Positions 1 to 8,699 of a stretch of DNA of 64,000 nucleotides are shown one piece after another. Origin of the DNA: CAYWCV01 sp964629885. Its GTDB lineage: Bacteria; Bacteroidota; Rhodothermia; Balneolales; CAYWCV01. The notes below the pieces were generated by a model. The model made no database searches. It saw only the letters and a program-made list of their open reading frames with translations, and was not told the origin of the DNA. The translations under genes and the position numbers were made by a program. The stretch covers positions 1 to 64,000 of the forward strand of contig CAZVRJ010000010.1 in NCBI GenBank assembly GCA_964629885.1. The letters run 5' to 3'. How positions within the stretch are numbered: the stretch's first letter is position 1; every line of letters begins with the position of its first letter.

Positions 1-15
1 ACGTGCGATAAAAAA

Positions 16-112
<97 letters not shown>

Positions 113-207
113 TTTTTTATTTGCCCCAAACAAGACCGCCGATCCTTCAGATCTACGAGATCAAATCAACAATGGATCTAAGTGGCATTCCGCTCAATGC
201 CATATGC

Positions 208-690
208 TCAATGCCCTATACTCGATGTATAATGATATTCAAAACAATTGTTGATGTCGCCTAAAGGCCTGACCCTGCCCGTAAAATAAAACCCGAGCCT
301 TTCATACATCGCATGGGCTGTCCTGAATAGGGTGTCGGTCCACAACTCCAGCGAATTGTTACCCAATTCCACGTTTCGCCCCATCAAATACAGTACGATT
401 GCCTTGCCATAGCCACGACCACGAAATGCTTCGTCTACGTATATCCTGCTTAAATACGGGATCACGCCATCTAGCTTGAGGGCCCCACAGCCGGCCACCA
501 CACCGGCATCTTCTATCACATAGAGCTCACCTTTGCCCCGACCGTAGTAATTGTCGAAATCCAAGAAATCGGGCAACTCAAACTCCAGCTCAAAGATGTA
601 CCCATACGATATGATGGTCTCACGGATGATCTCGATCAACCGGTCGATGTCGTCTTTTCTTGCGGGACGTATGGTGTAGGGCTCACTCAT
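208..690 (-). CDS. GNAT-family N-acetyltransferase
   Basis: A 160-residue protein that should transfer an acetyl group from acetyl-CoA to an amine; the substrate cannot be told from sequence. It is a single compact GNAT domain. The acetyl-CoA pyrophosphate loop is RGRGYGK at residues 90-96, after the beta4 strand SRIYVDEAF, and the late MYERLGFYFTGR segment is the usual beta6-beta7 region. Its start codon lies inside the end of the GNAT-nitrilase gene upstream on the same strand (8-bp overlap), so the two are very probably co-transcribed and translationally coupled. It converges on the SRP RNA. Family assignment is firm, function unknown. Confidence 0.85.
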   Translation of the reverse strand: MSEPYTIRPARKDDIDRLIEIIRETIISYGYIFELEFELPDFLDFDNYYGRGKGELYVIEDAGVVAGCGALKLDGVIPYLSRIYVDEAFRGRGYGKAIVLYLMGRNVELGNNSLELWTDTLFRTAHAMYERLGFYFTGRVRPLGDINNCFEYHYTSSIGH

Positions 691-2233
691 CCAAAATGTC
701 GGGCTGAATGGTCAAATGTCGGTGGATGGAATACAGGTCGTGGCGCCTGTCTTTGAATGGGGTAACTGTTCCCTGGTGACGTGCACGGCGAAGTAGCTCA
801 AGATCGACATCGGCGATTACGATCATCTCGGCGTTCTCTTCGGCAATTGCCGCAACACCATCGCGTGCGAACGGGAAGTCGGATGGCGTGAAGATGGCCG
901 ACTGGGCATACTGGATGTCCATGTTCTCGACCGATGGAATGTTGCCCACCGTACCGGCCATGGCCACATAAACCTGATTCTCGATGGCACGCGCCTGCGA
1001 GCAGATCCGCACCCGTGTGAATCCGTGCCTCTCATCGGTACAGTATGGCACGAATAGGATCTGTGCGCCCATATCTGACACGATACGTGCCAACTCCGGA
1101 AACTCACTGTCATAGCAGATTAGGATGGCGATCTTGCCACGGTCGGTGTCGAATACGTGGATTCCATCCTTACCACCCGTAACACCCCACCAACGGCTTT
1201 CGCTCGGGGTGATGTGAAGCTTCGATTGCTCAGCCACGCTACCGTCGCGACGAAATAGATACGACACATTCGTGATGACATCGTTCTCCATTTTGAAGTG
1301 AGAGCCACCAATAATATTGATATTGTATTCGATGGCCATTCTGTTGAACAACTCTTCGTACTGGTCTGTATACGTTGTAAGCTCCTTAATAGCCAAATGG
1401 GGTCGCTTTTCGTCCATGAAGCTGAGCAGCTGGGTGGTCAGCAACTCGGGAAAGAGCACAAAATCGGCTTTGTAGTCGCTCGCCACATCGACGAAATATT
1501 CTACTTGCTGGGCAAAATCCTCAAAATTGGTAATCTTGCGCATCTGGTATTGCACACAGCAGATCCTCACGGGATACGAAGTAATCTTCCTCTTTGCCTC
1601 CGTGCGCGTGTACTCAAGATTTGCCCACTCCAACAGGGTGGCATAACCATTCGACTCGTAGTCTTCGGGTAAATACCCCTTTATAATACGCTTGAGCACA
1701 AATCCGTGACGCATTTGGAATGTGAGCACTGGATCGTAGATTCTTCCCGCCATTACTGCACGACAGTACGCCGTTGGATCCATCATAGCCGAGTGAGCCG
1801 CATAGCCTGGTATGCGTCCACCAACCAAAATGCGCTTCAGGTTGAGGCGGGTACAAAGGTCCTTGCGAGCCTCATACAAACGTCGGCCGATGTTCATGTC
1901 GCGATAGTCGAGATCAACAATCACATCGATTCCGTATAGTGTGTCGCCATCCTCATCGTGGTTTCGGATCATCCCGTTATCGGAAATCTCCTCCCATGAG
2001 TGATCGCGCGAATACTCGTCTAGGTCTAAAATGAGGGCGTTACTGCATCCAACAACGCGTCCGTTATAGGTAACCGCCATCTGTCCTTCAGGAAAATGGC
2101 GCAGCATGGATCGAAATTGTGTCTTCGTCCACGGCTTGATACCCTTGTAACACCGCTCCTGTACATCGACGACTTCCTGATAATCGTCAATGTGGAGCTG
2201 GCGGATTTCTATACTGGCTTTTGAGTCGGTCAT
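683..2233 (-). CDS. Bifunctional GNAT acetyltransferase / carbon-nitrogen hydrolase (nitrilase superfamily)
   Basis: A 516-residue fusion. Residues about 8-200 form a GNAT domain, with the acetyl-CoA loop around YRDMNIGRRL (110-119). Residues about 220-510 form a nitrilase-superfamily amidohydrolase with its catalytic triad visible as Glu263 (FPELL), Lys338 (EQSKLHI) and Cys373 (LICYDSEFPE). Nitrilase-fold enzymes hydrolyse carbon-nitrogen bonds of amides through a cysteine thioester. The frame stays open 50 codons further upstream, but I prefer the ATG at 2233 because the protein aligns as GNAT from there and the extra N-terminus is Cys-rich with no domain character. No signal peptide, so cytoplasmic. 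It overlaps the downstream stand-alone GNAT gene. The fusion architecture is known in bacteria; the physiological substrate is not. Confidence 0.88.
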   Translation of the reverse strand: MTDSKASIEIRQLHIDDYQEVVDVQERCYKGIKPWTKTQFRSMLRHFPEGQMAVTYNGRVVGCSNALILDLDEYSRDHSWEEISDNGMIRNHDEDGDTLYGIDVIVDLDYRDMNIGRRLYEARKDLCTRLNLKRILVGGRIPGYAAHSAMMDPTAYCRAVMAGRIYDPVLTFQMRHGFVLKRIIKGYLPEDYESNGYATLLEWANLEYTRTEAKRKITSYPVRICCVQYQMRKITNFEDFAQQVEYFVDVASDYKADFVLFPELLTTQLLSFMDEKRPHLAIKELTTYTDQYEELFNRMAIEYNINIIGGSHFKMENDVITNVSYLFRRDGSVAEQSKLHITPSESRWWGVTGGKDGIHVFDTDRGKIAILICYDSEFPELARIVSDMGAQILFVPYCTDERHGFTRVRICSQARAIENQVYVAMAGTVGNIPSVENMDIQYAQSAIFTPSDFPFARDGVAAIAEENAEMIVIADVDLELLRRARHQGTVTPFKDRRHDLYSIHRHLTIQPDILDE

Positions 2234-2322
2234 ATTTCTGTAGATTTTATGTGCGCAAGATAAACAATTCGACGTTGAGTGAGTAATGTCGGTTAAATTG
2301 AGCGCCCCAAATGCGAATGCAT

Positions 2323-2330
2323 TATATTTG
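2323..2330 (+). promoter_or_regulatory. Candidate Bacteroidota-type -7 element before the thioesterase gene
   Basis: TATATTTG matches the TAnnTTTG element used by the primary sigma factor of Bacteroidota. A TTG at 2298-2300 could be the upstream -33 element, although 22 nt is slightly long spacing. The start codon is 25 nt downstream, giving a short leader. Motif match only. Confidence 0.4.
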
Positions 2331-2355
2331 AGCAATCCACCAAACACAACCGAGC

Positions 2356-2901
2356 ATGTCAAAACGATACGAACACACAACACCCGTCGAGACCAACCCC
2401 AAGAATAAAACGGTGGCAGGCAGCCGGGTTCGAATGAACGAACTGGTTATGCCAAACGACACAAATCCTCTTGGTAATTTAATGGGTGGAAAGCTGTTGA
2501 TGTGGATGGACATCTGCTCGGCCATCGCTGCTCAGCGCCATTGCAACCGCCTCGTGGTAACCGTTTCGGTCGACAGCGTTGAGTTTATGAACGCCATAAA
2601 ATTGGGCGAAGTGGTCGTGATTGAGGGAGAAGTGACCCGCGCATTCAACACATCCATGGAAATCGCCATGCAGGCTTGGGCCGAAAATATGCGTACCGGC
2701 GAGCGCAGATTGTGTACGACATCGTATTACACCTTTGTTGCGGTCGATGCAGATGGACGCCCGGTACCAGTGCCCCCGATTCAACCCGAGACCGAGTACG
2801 AACAATTGCGGTTTGAACAAGCCGCCGAGCGCAGGAATGCCCGTTTGGAGCTTTCGCGCAAAACGCTGGAGCTGAACAAGCTTAACAGCTCAGGAGAGTA
2901 G
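2356..2901 (+). CDS. Hotdog-fold acyl-CoA thioesterase (YciA/ACOT-like)
   Basis: A 181-residue cytoplasmic protein expected to hydrolyse acyl-CoA to free acid and CoA. The family signature is clear: N37-PLGNLMGGKLLMWMD-52 opens the central hotdog helix, followed by the strand VTVSVDSVEFMNAIKLGEVVVIEGEVTRAF. The C-terminal 40 residues are a charged helix rich in Glu/Arg, a common tail in this family. It is transcribed away from the GNAT-nitrilase gene, and its last 12 bases overlap the convergent end of mutS. Chain-length preference cannot be read from the sequence. Confidence 0.88.
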   Translation: MSKRYEHTTPVETNPKNKTVAGSRVRMNELVMPNDTNPLGNLMGGKLLMWMDICSAIAAQRHCNRLVVTVSVDSVEFMNAIKLGEVVVIEGEVTRAFNTSMEIAMQAWAENMRTGERRLCTTSYYTFVAVDADGRPVPVPPIQPETEYEQLRFEQAAERRNARLELSRKTLELNKLNSSGE

Positions 2902-5562
2902 GCGACGCAAGTCTGCCAACAGCATCAGCGCCTCGATGGGGGTCATTCGGTCTGGATCCATGGCCCTAAGCTTGTTGAAGATCATTTCCTGCCTTGGATC
3001 CATGTTCATCTGAAATAAGCTGAGTTGGGGCAAAGTCTCCTGCGTCGGGATCGTTTCGAGTGCCTTGTTAACCGCACCCTTCTGACGAGCTGCTTTGACT
3101 ACACCGAGGGCCTCCGAAGAGTCAGCTGCATCGACCTCTAGTGTGTGCGACTCCAGATTTGTCAGAATTTGACGCGCTCGTGCTATGACCGCCTCGGGCA
3201 AACCTGCCATCGAGGCGACCTGGATCCCATAACTGTGATCCGCTCCACCCTTCACTAGTTTACGCAGGAATACGACTTTCCCATCAAACTCTCGCACCAG
3301 CACGTTGAAATTCTTGATACGCGGATAGCGGCTCTCAAGCTCGTTCAACTCGTGGTAGTGTGTGGCGAAAAGTGTCTTTGCAGCCACATCAGGGCTATTA
3401 TGCAAATATTCGGCCAACGACCAAGCGATACTCAACCCATCGAAGGTGCTTGTACCACGCCCAACCTCGTCGAGCAAAATGAGTGACTTGGGTGTTGCGT
3501 TGTTCAAGATATTGGCGGCCTCATTCATTTCGACGAGGAACGTACTCTCGCCTGCGGCCAAATTGTCGGAGGCGCCAACTCTCGTAAAGATCTTATCTAC
3601 GATGCCAATCTCGGCAGCATCGGCAGGCACAAAGCTTCCGATCTGAGCCATAAGCACAATCAAACCCGTTTGTCGCAGAATGATGCTCTTACCGGCCATG
3701 TTAGGCCCTGTGATTATGATGATCTGCTGATCCCTGTTGTTGAGGTCGACATCGTTGGGGATGAACGGCTCGCCTGGTGGCAGTGTACGTTCAACCACAG
3801 GATGTCGGCCCGCTTTGATGCTAATCACGTCGCCCTCGTTCACCACCGGTTTCACATACTTATTCCGGAAAGCCGTTTCCGCGAGGCTTTGAAGCACATC
3901 CAATTCGGCAATGGCGGCTGCCAGTTCCTGAATCTGCTCGGTATGTTCCGCCACAAAGATGCGCAGCTCATGGAAAATGGACTCCTCAAGCGAGCTGATT
4001 TTCTCTTCGGCCGACAAAATCTTTTCCTCAATCTCCTTGAGCTCTGGCGTGATATAACGCTCGGCATTCACCAGCGTTTGCTTACGGATAAATGTATCGG
4101 GCACCTTGCTTTGATGAAGTTTGGTTACCTCGATATAGTAGCCAAATACCCTGTTGTACCCCAGTTTCAGCGAGCTTATTCCTGTGCTCTTGATCAGATC
4201 CTGCTGGATGCGCGCCACATACTTCTTCCCATTTTTTGTGATATCGCGCAGCTCGTCGAGCTCGGGGCTGTATCCATCGCGTATCATTCCACCGTCTCTT
4301 ATACTGGCCGGCGGTTCGTCGATCAAGGCCTTCTGAATCCTCTCCTGCACATCGATCAGCAACCGGATCCGCTTATTGATGTCGCTGACAACAGGATCTT
4401 GGATACCGTTAATCAAAATCTTCAGCTTCGGAAGTTGCTGGATCGAGAGCTTCAACTGTACAACATCGCGTGCCGAACACCTGCCTAGAGCAATTCTCGA
4501 TATGAGTCGCTCCAAGTCGCCCATGTGGTCGAGTTCAGACCGAATCTCACCACGAATGGTGTGTTGCTTCAAAAGAGATTCAACCGATTCAAGACGGCGT
4601 TTTATTTCGTGGATGTTCCTTTGCGGGGCATGTATGCGCCTGCGAAGCAACCTGCCACCCATAGCCGTGCATGTCTCATCGAGGATGGAGATAAGGGTGC
4701 CATCTGTGCCCCCTTCCGACATGGAAGCCGTCAGCTCCAAATTGCGTTTAGTAGCAGGATCGAGCATCATGGTTCCAGCCGGCTCAAAGGGACGCAACTT
4801 ACGCAAGTTGCCCATGGCGCCTTTTTGAGTCTCCGAAACGTAATGAAGAAGGGCGCCTGCGGCAACCTGAGCAATGGCCAACTCGTCGACACCAAATCCT
4901 TTAAGGGAGTGCGTCCTGAAATGATCGGTCAGCAACTTGTAGGCAAAGTCGCCTTCGAAAATCCAGTCGTCAACCCAAGTCACATTAAACTGGGAGTACG
5001 CTTTGTCGGGATCGCTCTTCCATTTCTTTGGGAGCAGCAACTCGGCAGGCTGTAAGCTAGATACTAACTGTAAGTGCTCGTTGTAATCGGTCTGAGCCAA
5101 ATAAAACTCGGCGGTCGAAACATCGGCATACGCAATGGCCCAAGTCGTGCCCTGCTTGAATACCGACACCAAGTAGTTATTCCGCTTATGGTCGAGAAGT
5201 TTATCAGACAATGCCGTACCAGGCGTAACGATCTCGGTGACCTCCCTTTCGACGATTTTCTTTTGGGCCTTAGCCTCCTCGGGATCCTGGGTCTGCTCGC
5301 ATACAGCCACTCGGAATCCACGCCGAATGAGCTTGGGCAGGTAACTGTCGAGCGCATGAAACGGGAAGCCGGCAAGCGGGGTCTGATCCCCACCGTTATT
5401 CCGTTTAGTAAGCGTGATTCCCAGCTCACGGCTTACTGTGACGGCATCGTCGGAGAACGTTTCATAGAAGTCGCCCACGCGAAACAATAGGATTGTTCCC
5501 GGGTACTTTCCCTTGATATCGTTGTATTGCCGCATAAGCGGCGTTGTGCCTGATTTCGACAT
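2890..5562 (-). CDS. mutS: DNA mismatch repair protein MutS
   Basis: Full-length MutS (890 aa; family about 850-900) that recognises mismatches and small loops and recruits MutL. The mismatch-probing Phe-X-Glu motif is at Phe32-Tyr-Glu34 (GDFYETF). The Walker A loop GPNMAGKS is at 619-626, Walker B with Asp698-Glu699 in LILLDEVGRGTSTFDG, and the FATHYHEL switch follows. The C-terminus keeps the short helical tail (PDRMTPIEALMLLADLRRLL) used for oligomerisation. The start at 5562 gives the typical N-terminus (TPLMRQYNDIKGKYPGTILLFRVGDFYE). The gene stands alone, divergent from yceI and convergent with the thioesterase. All key residues are present. Confidence 0.98.
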   Translation of the reverse strand: MSKSGTTPLMRQYNDIKGKYPGTILLFRVGDFYETFSDDAVTVSRELGITLTKRNNGGDQTPLAGFPFHALDSYLPKLIRRGFRVAVCEQTQDPEEAKAQKKIVEREVTEIVTPGTALSDKLLDHKRNNYLVSVFKQGTTWAIAYADVSTAEFYLAQTDYNEHLQLVSSLQPAELLLPKKWKSDPDKAYSQFNVTWVDDWIFEGDFAYKLLTDHFRTHSLKGFGVDELAIAQVAAGALLHYVSETQKGAMGNLRKLRPFEPAGTMMLDPATKRNLELTASMSEGGTDGTLISILDETCTAMGGRLLRRRIHAPQRNIHEIKRRLESVESLLKQHTIRGEIRSELDHMGDLERLISRIALGRCSARDVVQLKLSIQQLPKLKILINGIQDPVVSDINKRIRLLIDVQERIQKALIDEPPASIRDGGMIRDGYSPELDELRDITKNGKKYVARIQQDLIKSTGISSLKLGYNRVFGYYIEVTKLHQSKVPDTFIRKQTLVNAERYITPELKEIEEKILSAEEKISSLEESIFHELRIFVAEHTEQIQELAAAIAELDVLQSLAETAFRNKYVKPVVNEGDVISIKAGRHPVVERTLPPGEPFIPNDVDLNNRDQQIIIITGPNMAGKSIILRQTGLIVLMAQIGSFVPADAAEIGIVDKIFTRVGASDNLAAGESTFLVEMNEAANILNNATPKSLILLDEVGRGTSTFDGLSIAWSLAEYLHNSPDVAAKTLFATHYHELNELESRYPRIKNFNVLVREFDGKVVFLRKLVKGGADHSYGIQVASMAGLPEAVIARARQILTNLESHTLEVDAADSSEALGVVKAARQKGAVNKALETIPTQETLPQLSLFQMNMDPRQEMIFNKLRAMDPDRMTPIEALMLLADLRRLLS

Positions 5563-5757
5563 GATGGGAAGGTAGCAAGAACAAGAATGATCTCCGAAGT
5601 GTCAGCGGTAATTGGGTGTTGAAATTTTTTGGCAGTTTTTTACAAGCATTTACCAAAAAGGGTGTTTTTGCAACAACAATAGTTGTTTATAACAACAAAT
5701 ATTTGATATCTTGCTTACGTTATACACTAATCTAAAAACTGCACTCATCTCTCAGCT

Positions 5758-6375
5758 ATGAAAATATTTCGTACACTTGCCCTGATGGTAGCCCTATTGC
5801 TGCCGACTGCCTTGATGGCAACCGACATCAACGAGAACGATAAGAACGCATCCATCAAATGGACCATTGACCGTTCGCACACTAACGTTACTTTCAGCAT
5901 CCGCCACTTCTTCACACCCGTTGTGGGCAAGTTCACAGCCTACACTATTGATCTAAATTTCAACCCAAACGACCTTGCGAACTCCAATGTCGTAGTTGAT
6001 ATGGACGTAAATAGCGTGAACACGAATAATGAGCGTCGCGACAGTCACTTAAAGAATCCTGATTTCTTCAATGCCGATGTATTCCCTAAAATGACATTCA
6101 GCAGCACGAGCATCACCAAAACTGGTGAGAACCAGTTTCTGATGCGTGGCAATCTTACCATCAAAGATGTGACCAAACAAGTCGAGATCCCATTTACACT
6201 GCTTGGTGTTGCCGACCATCCCTCACGTGAAAACACAGAGGTAGCTGGTCTTGAGGGTTCCTTTAAGCTCAAGCGTCTTGATTATGGCGTAGGCACCGGC
6301 GATTGGGTATCGACCGCCGTGGTTGCCGACGAGTTGACGGTGGACCTTTTCTTGTCTGTGAACCGCCAAAAGTAA
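5758..6375 (+). CDS. YceI-family periplasmic lipid-binding-type protein
   Basis: A 205-residue protein with a Sec signal peptide (residues 1-21, ending LLLPTALMA) and a single YceI domain, an eight-stranded lipocalin-like barrel that binds polyisoprenoid or other amphipathic ligands in characterised homologues. The family hallmarks are visible: the opening strand IKWTIDRSHTNVTFSIRHFF, the central RDSHLKNPDFFNADVFPKMTF motif, and the closing LDYGVGTGDWVSTAVVADELTVDLFL. Expected in the periplasm. Monocistronic, with its own terminator about 25 bp after the stop. The ligand is unknown. Confidence 0.93.
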   Translation: MKIFRTLALMVALLLPTALMATDINENDKNASIKWTIDRSHTNVTFSIRHFFTPVVGKFTAYTIDLNFNPNDLANSNVVVDMDVNSVNTNNERRDSHLKNPDFFNADVFPKMTFSSTSITKTGENQFLMRGNLTIKDVTKQVEIPFTLLGVADHPSRENTEVAGLEGSFKLKRLDYGVGTGDWVSTAVVADELTVDLFLSVNRQK

Positions 6376-6398
6376 GTATATTCGTCTTAGTGACACGC

Positions 6399-6436
6399 AA
6401 AGGGCTGCTCGTACTGGGCAGTCCTTTGTTGTTTTA
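6399..6436 (+). terminator. Rho-independent terminator after yceI
   Basis: AAAGGGCTGC (6399-6408) pairs with GCAGTCCTTT (6418-6427), one G-U pair, nine-base loop, followed by a T-rich tail (6429-6435). It separates yceI from the lipoprotein gene that starts at 6464. Confidence 0.8.
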
Positions 6437-6463
6437 TGAAACCGGGATGGGTAATTTCACGAT

Positions 6464-7063
6464 ATGAAACATGTATCTCTAGTAGCTTTCGCCATATTGG
6501 CGTTGATCATCCAATCGTGCGGGAGTGACCGGCAGCTAGACTCTAATCCCGCTGTTCAAGCGCCAGAACAAGGCATTGATAGTAGCGGTGAATTAGTCAC
6601 TGTGCCAGACATTGATTTGTTACTGGCAGATGGTAACAGATTTGAGACTTTATTTAACCTCGATCCAGCACTACCAGCATCTGAACTAGTTTTTATGGAG
6701 TCTGGGACGCTACTTGAAGCCTCATTGCGTGCCGATGGTTTTGATGGTCCTTTGGTTACGTTGGCAGTAACTGTAAGCAATGGTGATAAATCTCCAAATG
6801 TATTGTTACTCATCCGCAAGGATGGAATCTTTGATGGTAATGGAAATCGGCTTGTCGAACAGGTGCATGCCAAGCATGGCTATGCATGGCGTGTAGGCAA
6901 TTCTTCTGTCGATGGAATTCTTGCTCGCAGGTCTTTCATCAGTGTGATCATATTGGATGAGGACGGAGCCGGCGTCAGCGACGAATTGTTCATTTATTGG
7001 AAATCTACCCATGGTACCGAGGGATCGTTTGTGGTAACAAACATACCCAACGAGATCCTGTAG
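6464..7063 (+). CDS. Small lipoprotein of unknown function
   Basis: A 199-residue protein I do not recognise. It begins with a lipoprotein signal peptide (MKHVSLVAFAILALIIQSC, lipidated Cys19), so it should be anchored in a membrane. The mature part is acidic and moderately hydrophobic with alternating beta-strand-like segments (LVTLAVTVSNGD, SPNVLLLIRKDGIFDGNGNRLVEQ, RSFISVIILDEDGAG, DELFIYWKSTHGTEGSFVVTNIP), suggesting a beta-sandwich. No catalytic motif stands out. It has its own transcription unit after the yceI terminator. Confidence 0.7.
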   Translation: MKHVSLVAFAILALIIQSCGSDRQLDSNPAVQAPEQGIDSSGELVTVPDIDLLLADGNRFETLFNLDPALPASELVFMESGTLLEASLRADGFDGPLVTLAVTVSNGDKSPNVLLLIRKDGIFDGNGNRLVEQVHAKHGYAWRVGNSSVDGILARRSFISVIILDEDGAGVSDELFIYWKSTHGTEGSFVVTNIPNEIL

Positions 7064-7151
7064 CATTTGGTCTCAATTGCTTGATGTAATGGTTTCAGCT
7101 TCGAGCACAATTCCGTATTTTGAATCATTGAATTCATAAAAGAGCACCACC

Positions 7152-7667
7152 ATGCTGAATCGTCAGAATGCCATTATTGCCGTCTTAATTGTACTTGCCA
7201 TTGCAAGCCGACTGTTGCCTCATCCCCCAAACTTTGCACCTATTGCTGCGATTGCACTTTTTGGTGGGGCACTATTCTCAAGCCGAGCAATAGCTTTTCT
7301 GATGCCTTTTGTCGTAATGCTCATCAGCGATGCTATTATTGGATTCCACTCCCACATGCCTGTCGTCTACGGCTTGTTCTTGATCACGGTTCTGATTGGT
7401 TTCGCATTGCGCGACAGGGTTAAAATGGGCACTGTGATTGGGGCATCCCTTGTCTCGTCGACCCTGTTTTTCGTAGGTAGCAACTTGGCTGTTTGGTATG
7501 GATCCGCTTTCTACACCCAAGATTGGTCAGGATTAATGGCTTGTTATACAATGGCCATACCGTTCTTCCAGAATACGGTGTTGGGCGATCTATTCTATAC
7601 GGGTGCCTTGTTTGGCTCCTATTTTTGGATTAGCCAGCGCTACCCAAGCGCTACTTTGGCTCGTTGA
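7152..7667 (+). CDS. DUF6580-family integral membrane protein
   Basis: A 171-residue inner-membrane protein with about five hydrophobic segments. The N-terminal sequence RLLPHPPNFAPIAAIALFGGALF is the signature of DUF6580, a family related in pattern to ECF-transporter S components (the membrane subunits that bind vitamins). A role in small-molecule uptake is therefore plausible but unproven. No energising ATPase genes are nearby. Its TGA stop at 7665-7667 abuts the convergent stop codon of the serine hydrolase gene. Confidence 0.75.
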   Translation: MLNRQNAIIAVLIVLAIASRLLPHPPNFAPIAAIALFGGALFSSRAIAFLMPFVVMLISDAIIGFHSHMPVVYGLFLITVLIGFALRDRVKMGTVIGASLVSSTLFFVGSNLAVWYGSAFYTQDWSGLMACYTMAIPFFQNTVLGDLFYTGALFGSYFWISQRYPSATLAR

Positions 7668-8606
7668 TCACCAATACTTAGAAGTGTCATAATTAGGTTT
7701 CTGCCACGGGTTATTCGGTTCAAAGGCCTGCCACAGTAGGCTTGAGACATCCCTAATTAGCTGGTAACCTGCGTTGTCGTATTCCCAAGATGTGTCAGCT
7801 TGGTTCTTGGTCACTACGCAAAATACATAATCGCCCGAGGGTGCATTCACAAGAACAACTTCAGAACGCGACCGGTTAACGGCTCCCTGCTTTGAGGCGG
7901 CTTGAACCCAAGGTGGAATGAATGCGAGTGCTTCGCCGTCGTAATGAATTCGTGTGAGCACACGATACATTTCCTCACTGGCAGGACCACTGACGATGGC
8001 ACCAGATCTGATTCCCATCATCAGGCTCACCATTTCACGTGGTGTCATTTGTCCCCATCCATATGTCGTCCTAGCGTCTTCACGGCCAGGAGTACGGGAA
8101 TTGACGCGCGTGTGCCTTAGGCCGAATTCCCCCATCAGTCTGTTGATTCTTTCGCCTGATGCAATCTGCTGCAACCAATAGCTTGCTGTATTGTCACTGG
8201 TGGTGATCATGAGCATGATTAGTTTGTCGAGTGGCACCATTGCTCCTTCCTTGTGGTTTGCGATGAGACCACTATCGCCACCGGGGTAGTTGACGGAGTC
8301 GGCGTAATAAGCGAGTTCAGTTTTGTAATCAAGCTCGCCCGATTCGATCATATCGAAAATACCGACCAGAATTGGCACTTTGACGATGCTTGCACTCGGA
8401 AAGATGCTATCGGCATTTACGGCATACATCTCACCGGTCTTCAGGTGCCTGACGAAAATCCCCACATCGCCATCAAACTGTTCGGCTAGTACATCCAACT
8501 TTTGCTGTAATCCGGTGCTTGATACCACTGTACGTTGAGACGCGCACGACGAACTCAAAGCGGCTACCAATAAAAATGCAGTTATCGAAGTGACGGGCAA
8601 TCTCAT
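7668..8606 (-). CDS. Beta-lactamase-fold serine hydrolase lipoprotein
   Basis: A 312-residue protein of the class A beta-lactamase / penicillin-binding superfamily. The frame extends 13 codons upstream, but the ATG at 8606 places a lipobox exactly (ALSSSC, Cys21), so I chose it. Catalytic motifs are present: Ser73-Ile-Val-Lys76 (SxxK), Ser137-Asp-Asn139 (SDN) and Lys239-Gln-Gly241 in place of KTG. I cannot find the omega-loop ExxxN that holds the deacylating Glu166 of true class A enzymes: the corresponding segment reads HTRVNSRTPGREDART. It is therefore better called a serine hydrolase, perhaps acting on peptidoglycan peptides, than a resistance enzyme. It lies just after the susCD terminator on the same strand. 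Confidence 0.82.
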   Translation of the reverse strand: MRLPVTSITAFLLVAALSSSCASQRTVVSSTGLQQKLDVLAEQFDGDVGIFVRHLKTGEMYAVNADSIFPSASIVKVPILVGIFDMIESGELDYKTELAYYADSVNYPGGDSGLIANHKEGAMVPLDKLIMLMITTSDNTASYWLQQIASGERINRLMGEFGLRHTRVNSRTPGREDARTTYGWGQMTPREMVSLMMGIRSGAIVSGPASEEMYRVLTRIHYDGEALAFIPPWVQAASKQGAVNRSRSEVVLVNAPSGDYVFCVVTKNQADTSWEYDNAGYQLIRDVSSLLWQAFEPNNPWQKPNYDTSKYW

Positions 8607-8643
8607 ATCAATGGGATGTTTGGGATGGGTGAATGTACAAATC

Positions 8644-8679
8644 AAAAAAAAACCCGACCCCGATAATCGGAGCCGGGTT
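8644..8679 (-). terminator. Rho-independent terminator of the susCD operon
   Basis: On the minus strand a stem of AACCCGGCTCCGA with TCGGGGTCGGGTT closes over a four-base loop and is followed by a run of T (A-run 8644-8652 on the plus strand). It sits 20 bp after the susD stop and just upstream of the serine hydrolase gene. Confidence 0.88.
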
Positions 8680-8699
8680 CTTAAAGCTTAAACCAGGGA

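Noticed and set aside
183..202. TGGCATT/AATGCCA hairpin between the SRP RNA and the GNAT gene as a terminator
   Set aside because: The stem is short and no T-tract follows on either strand; it may only reflect the nearby direct repeat GCTCAATGCC.
3670..4488. Long plus-strand open frame of 272 codons inside mutS
   Set aside because: It lies wholly antisense to an intact MutS with all motifs present and has no domain character of its own.
7668..8606. Antibiotic-resistance class A beta-lactamase
   Set aside because: The deacylation glutamate motif was not found and the third motif is KQG, so resistance is not supported.
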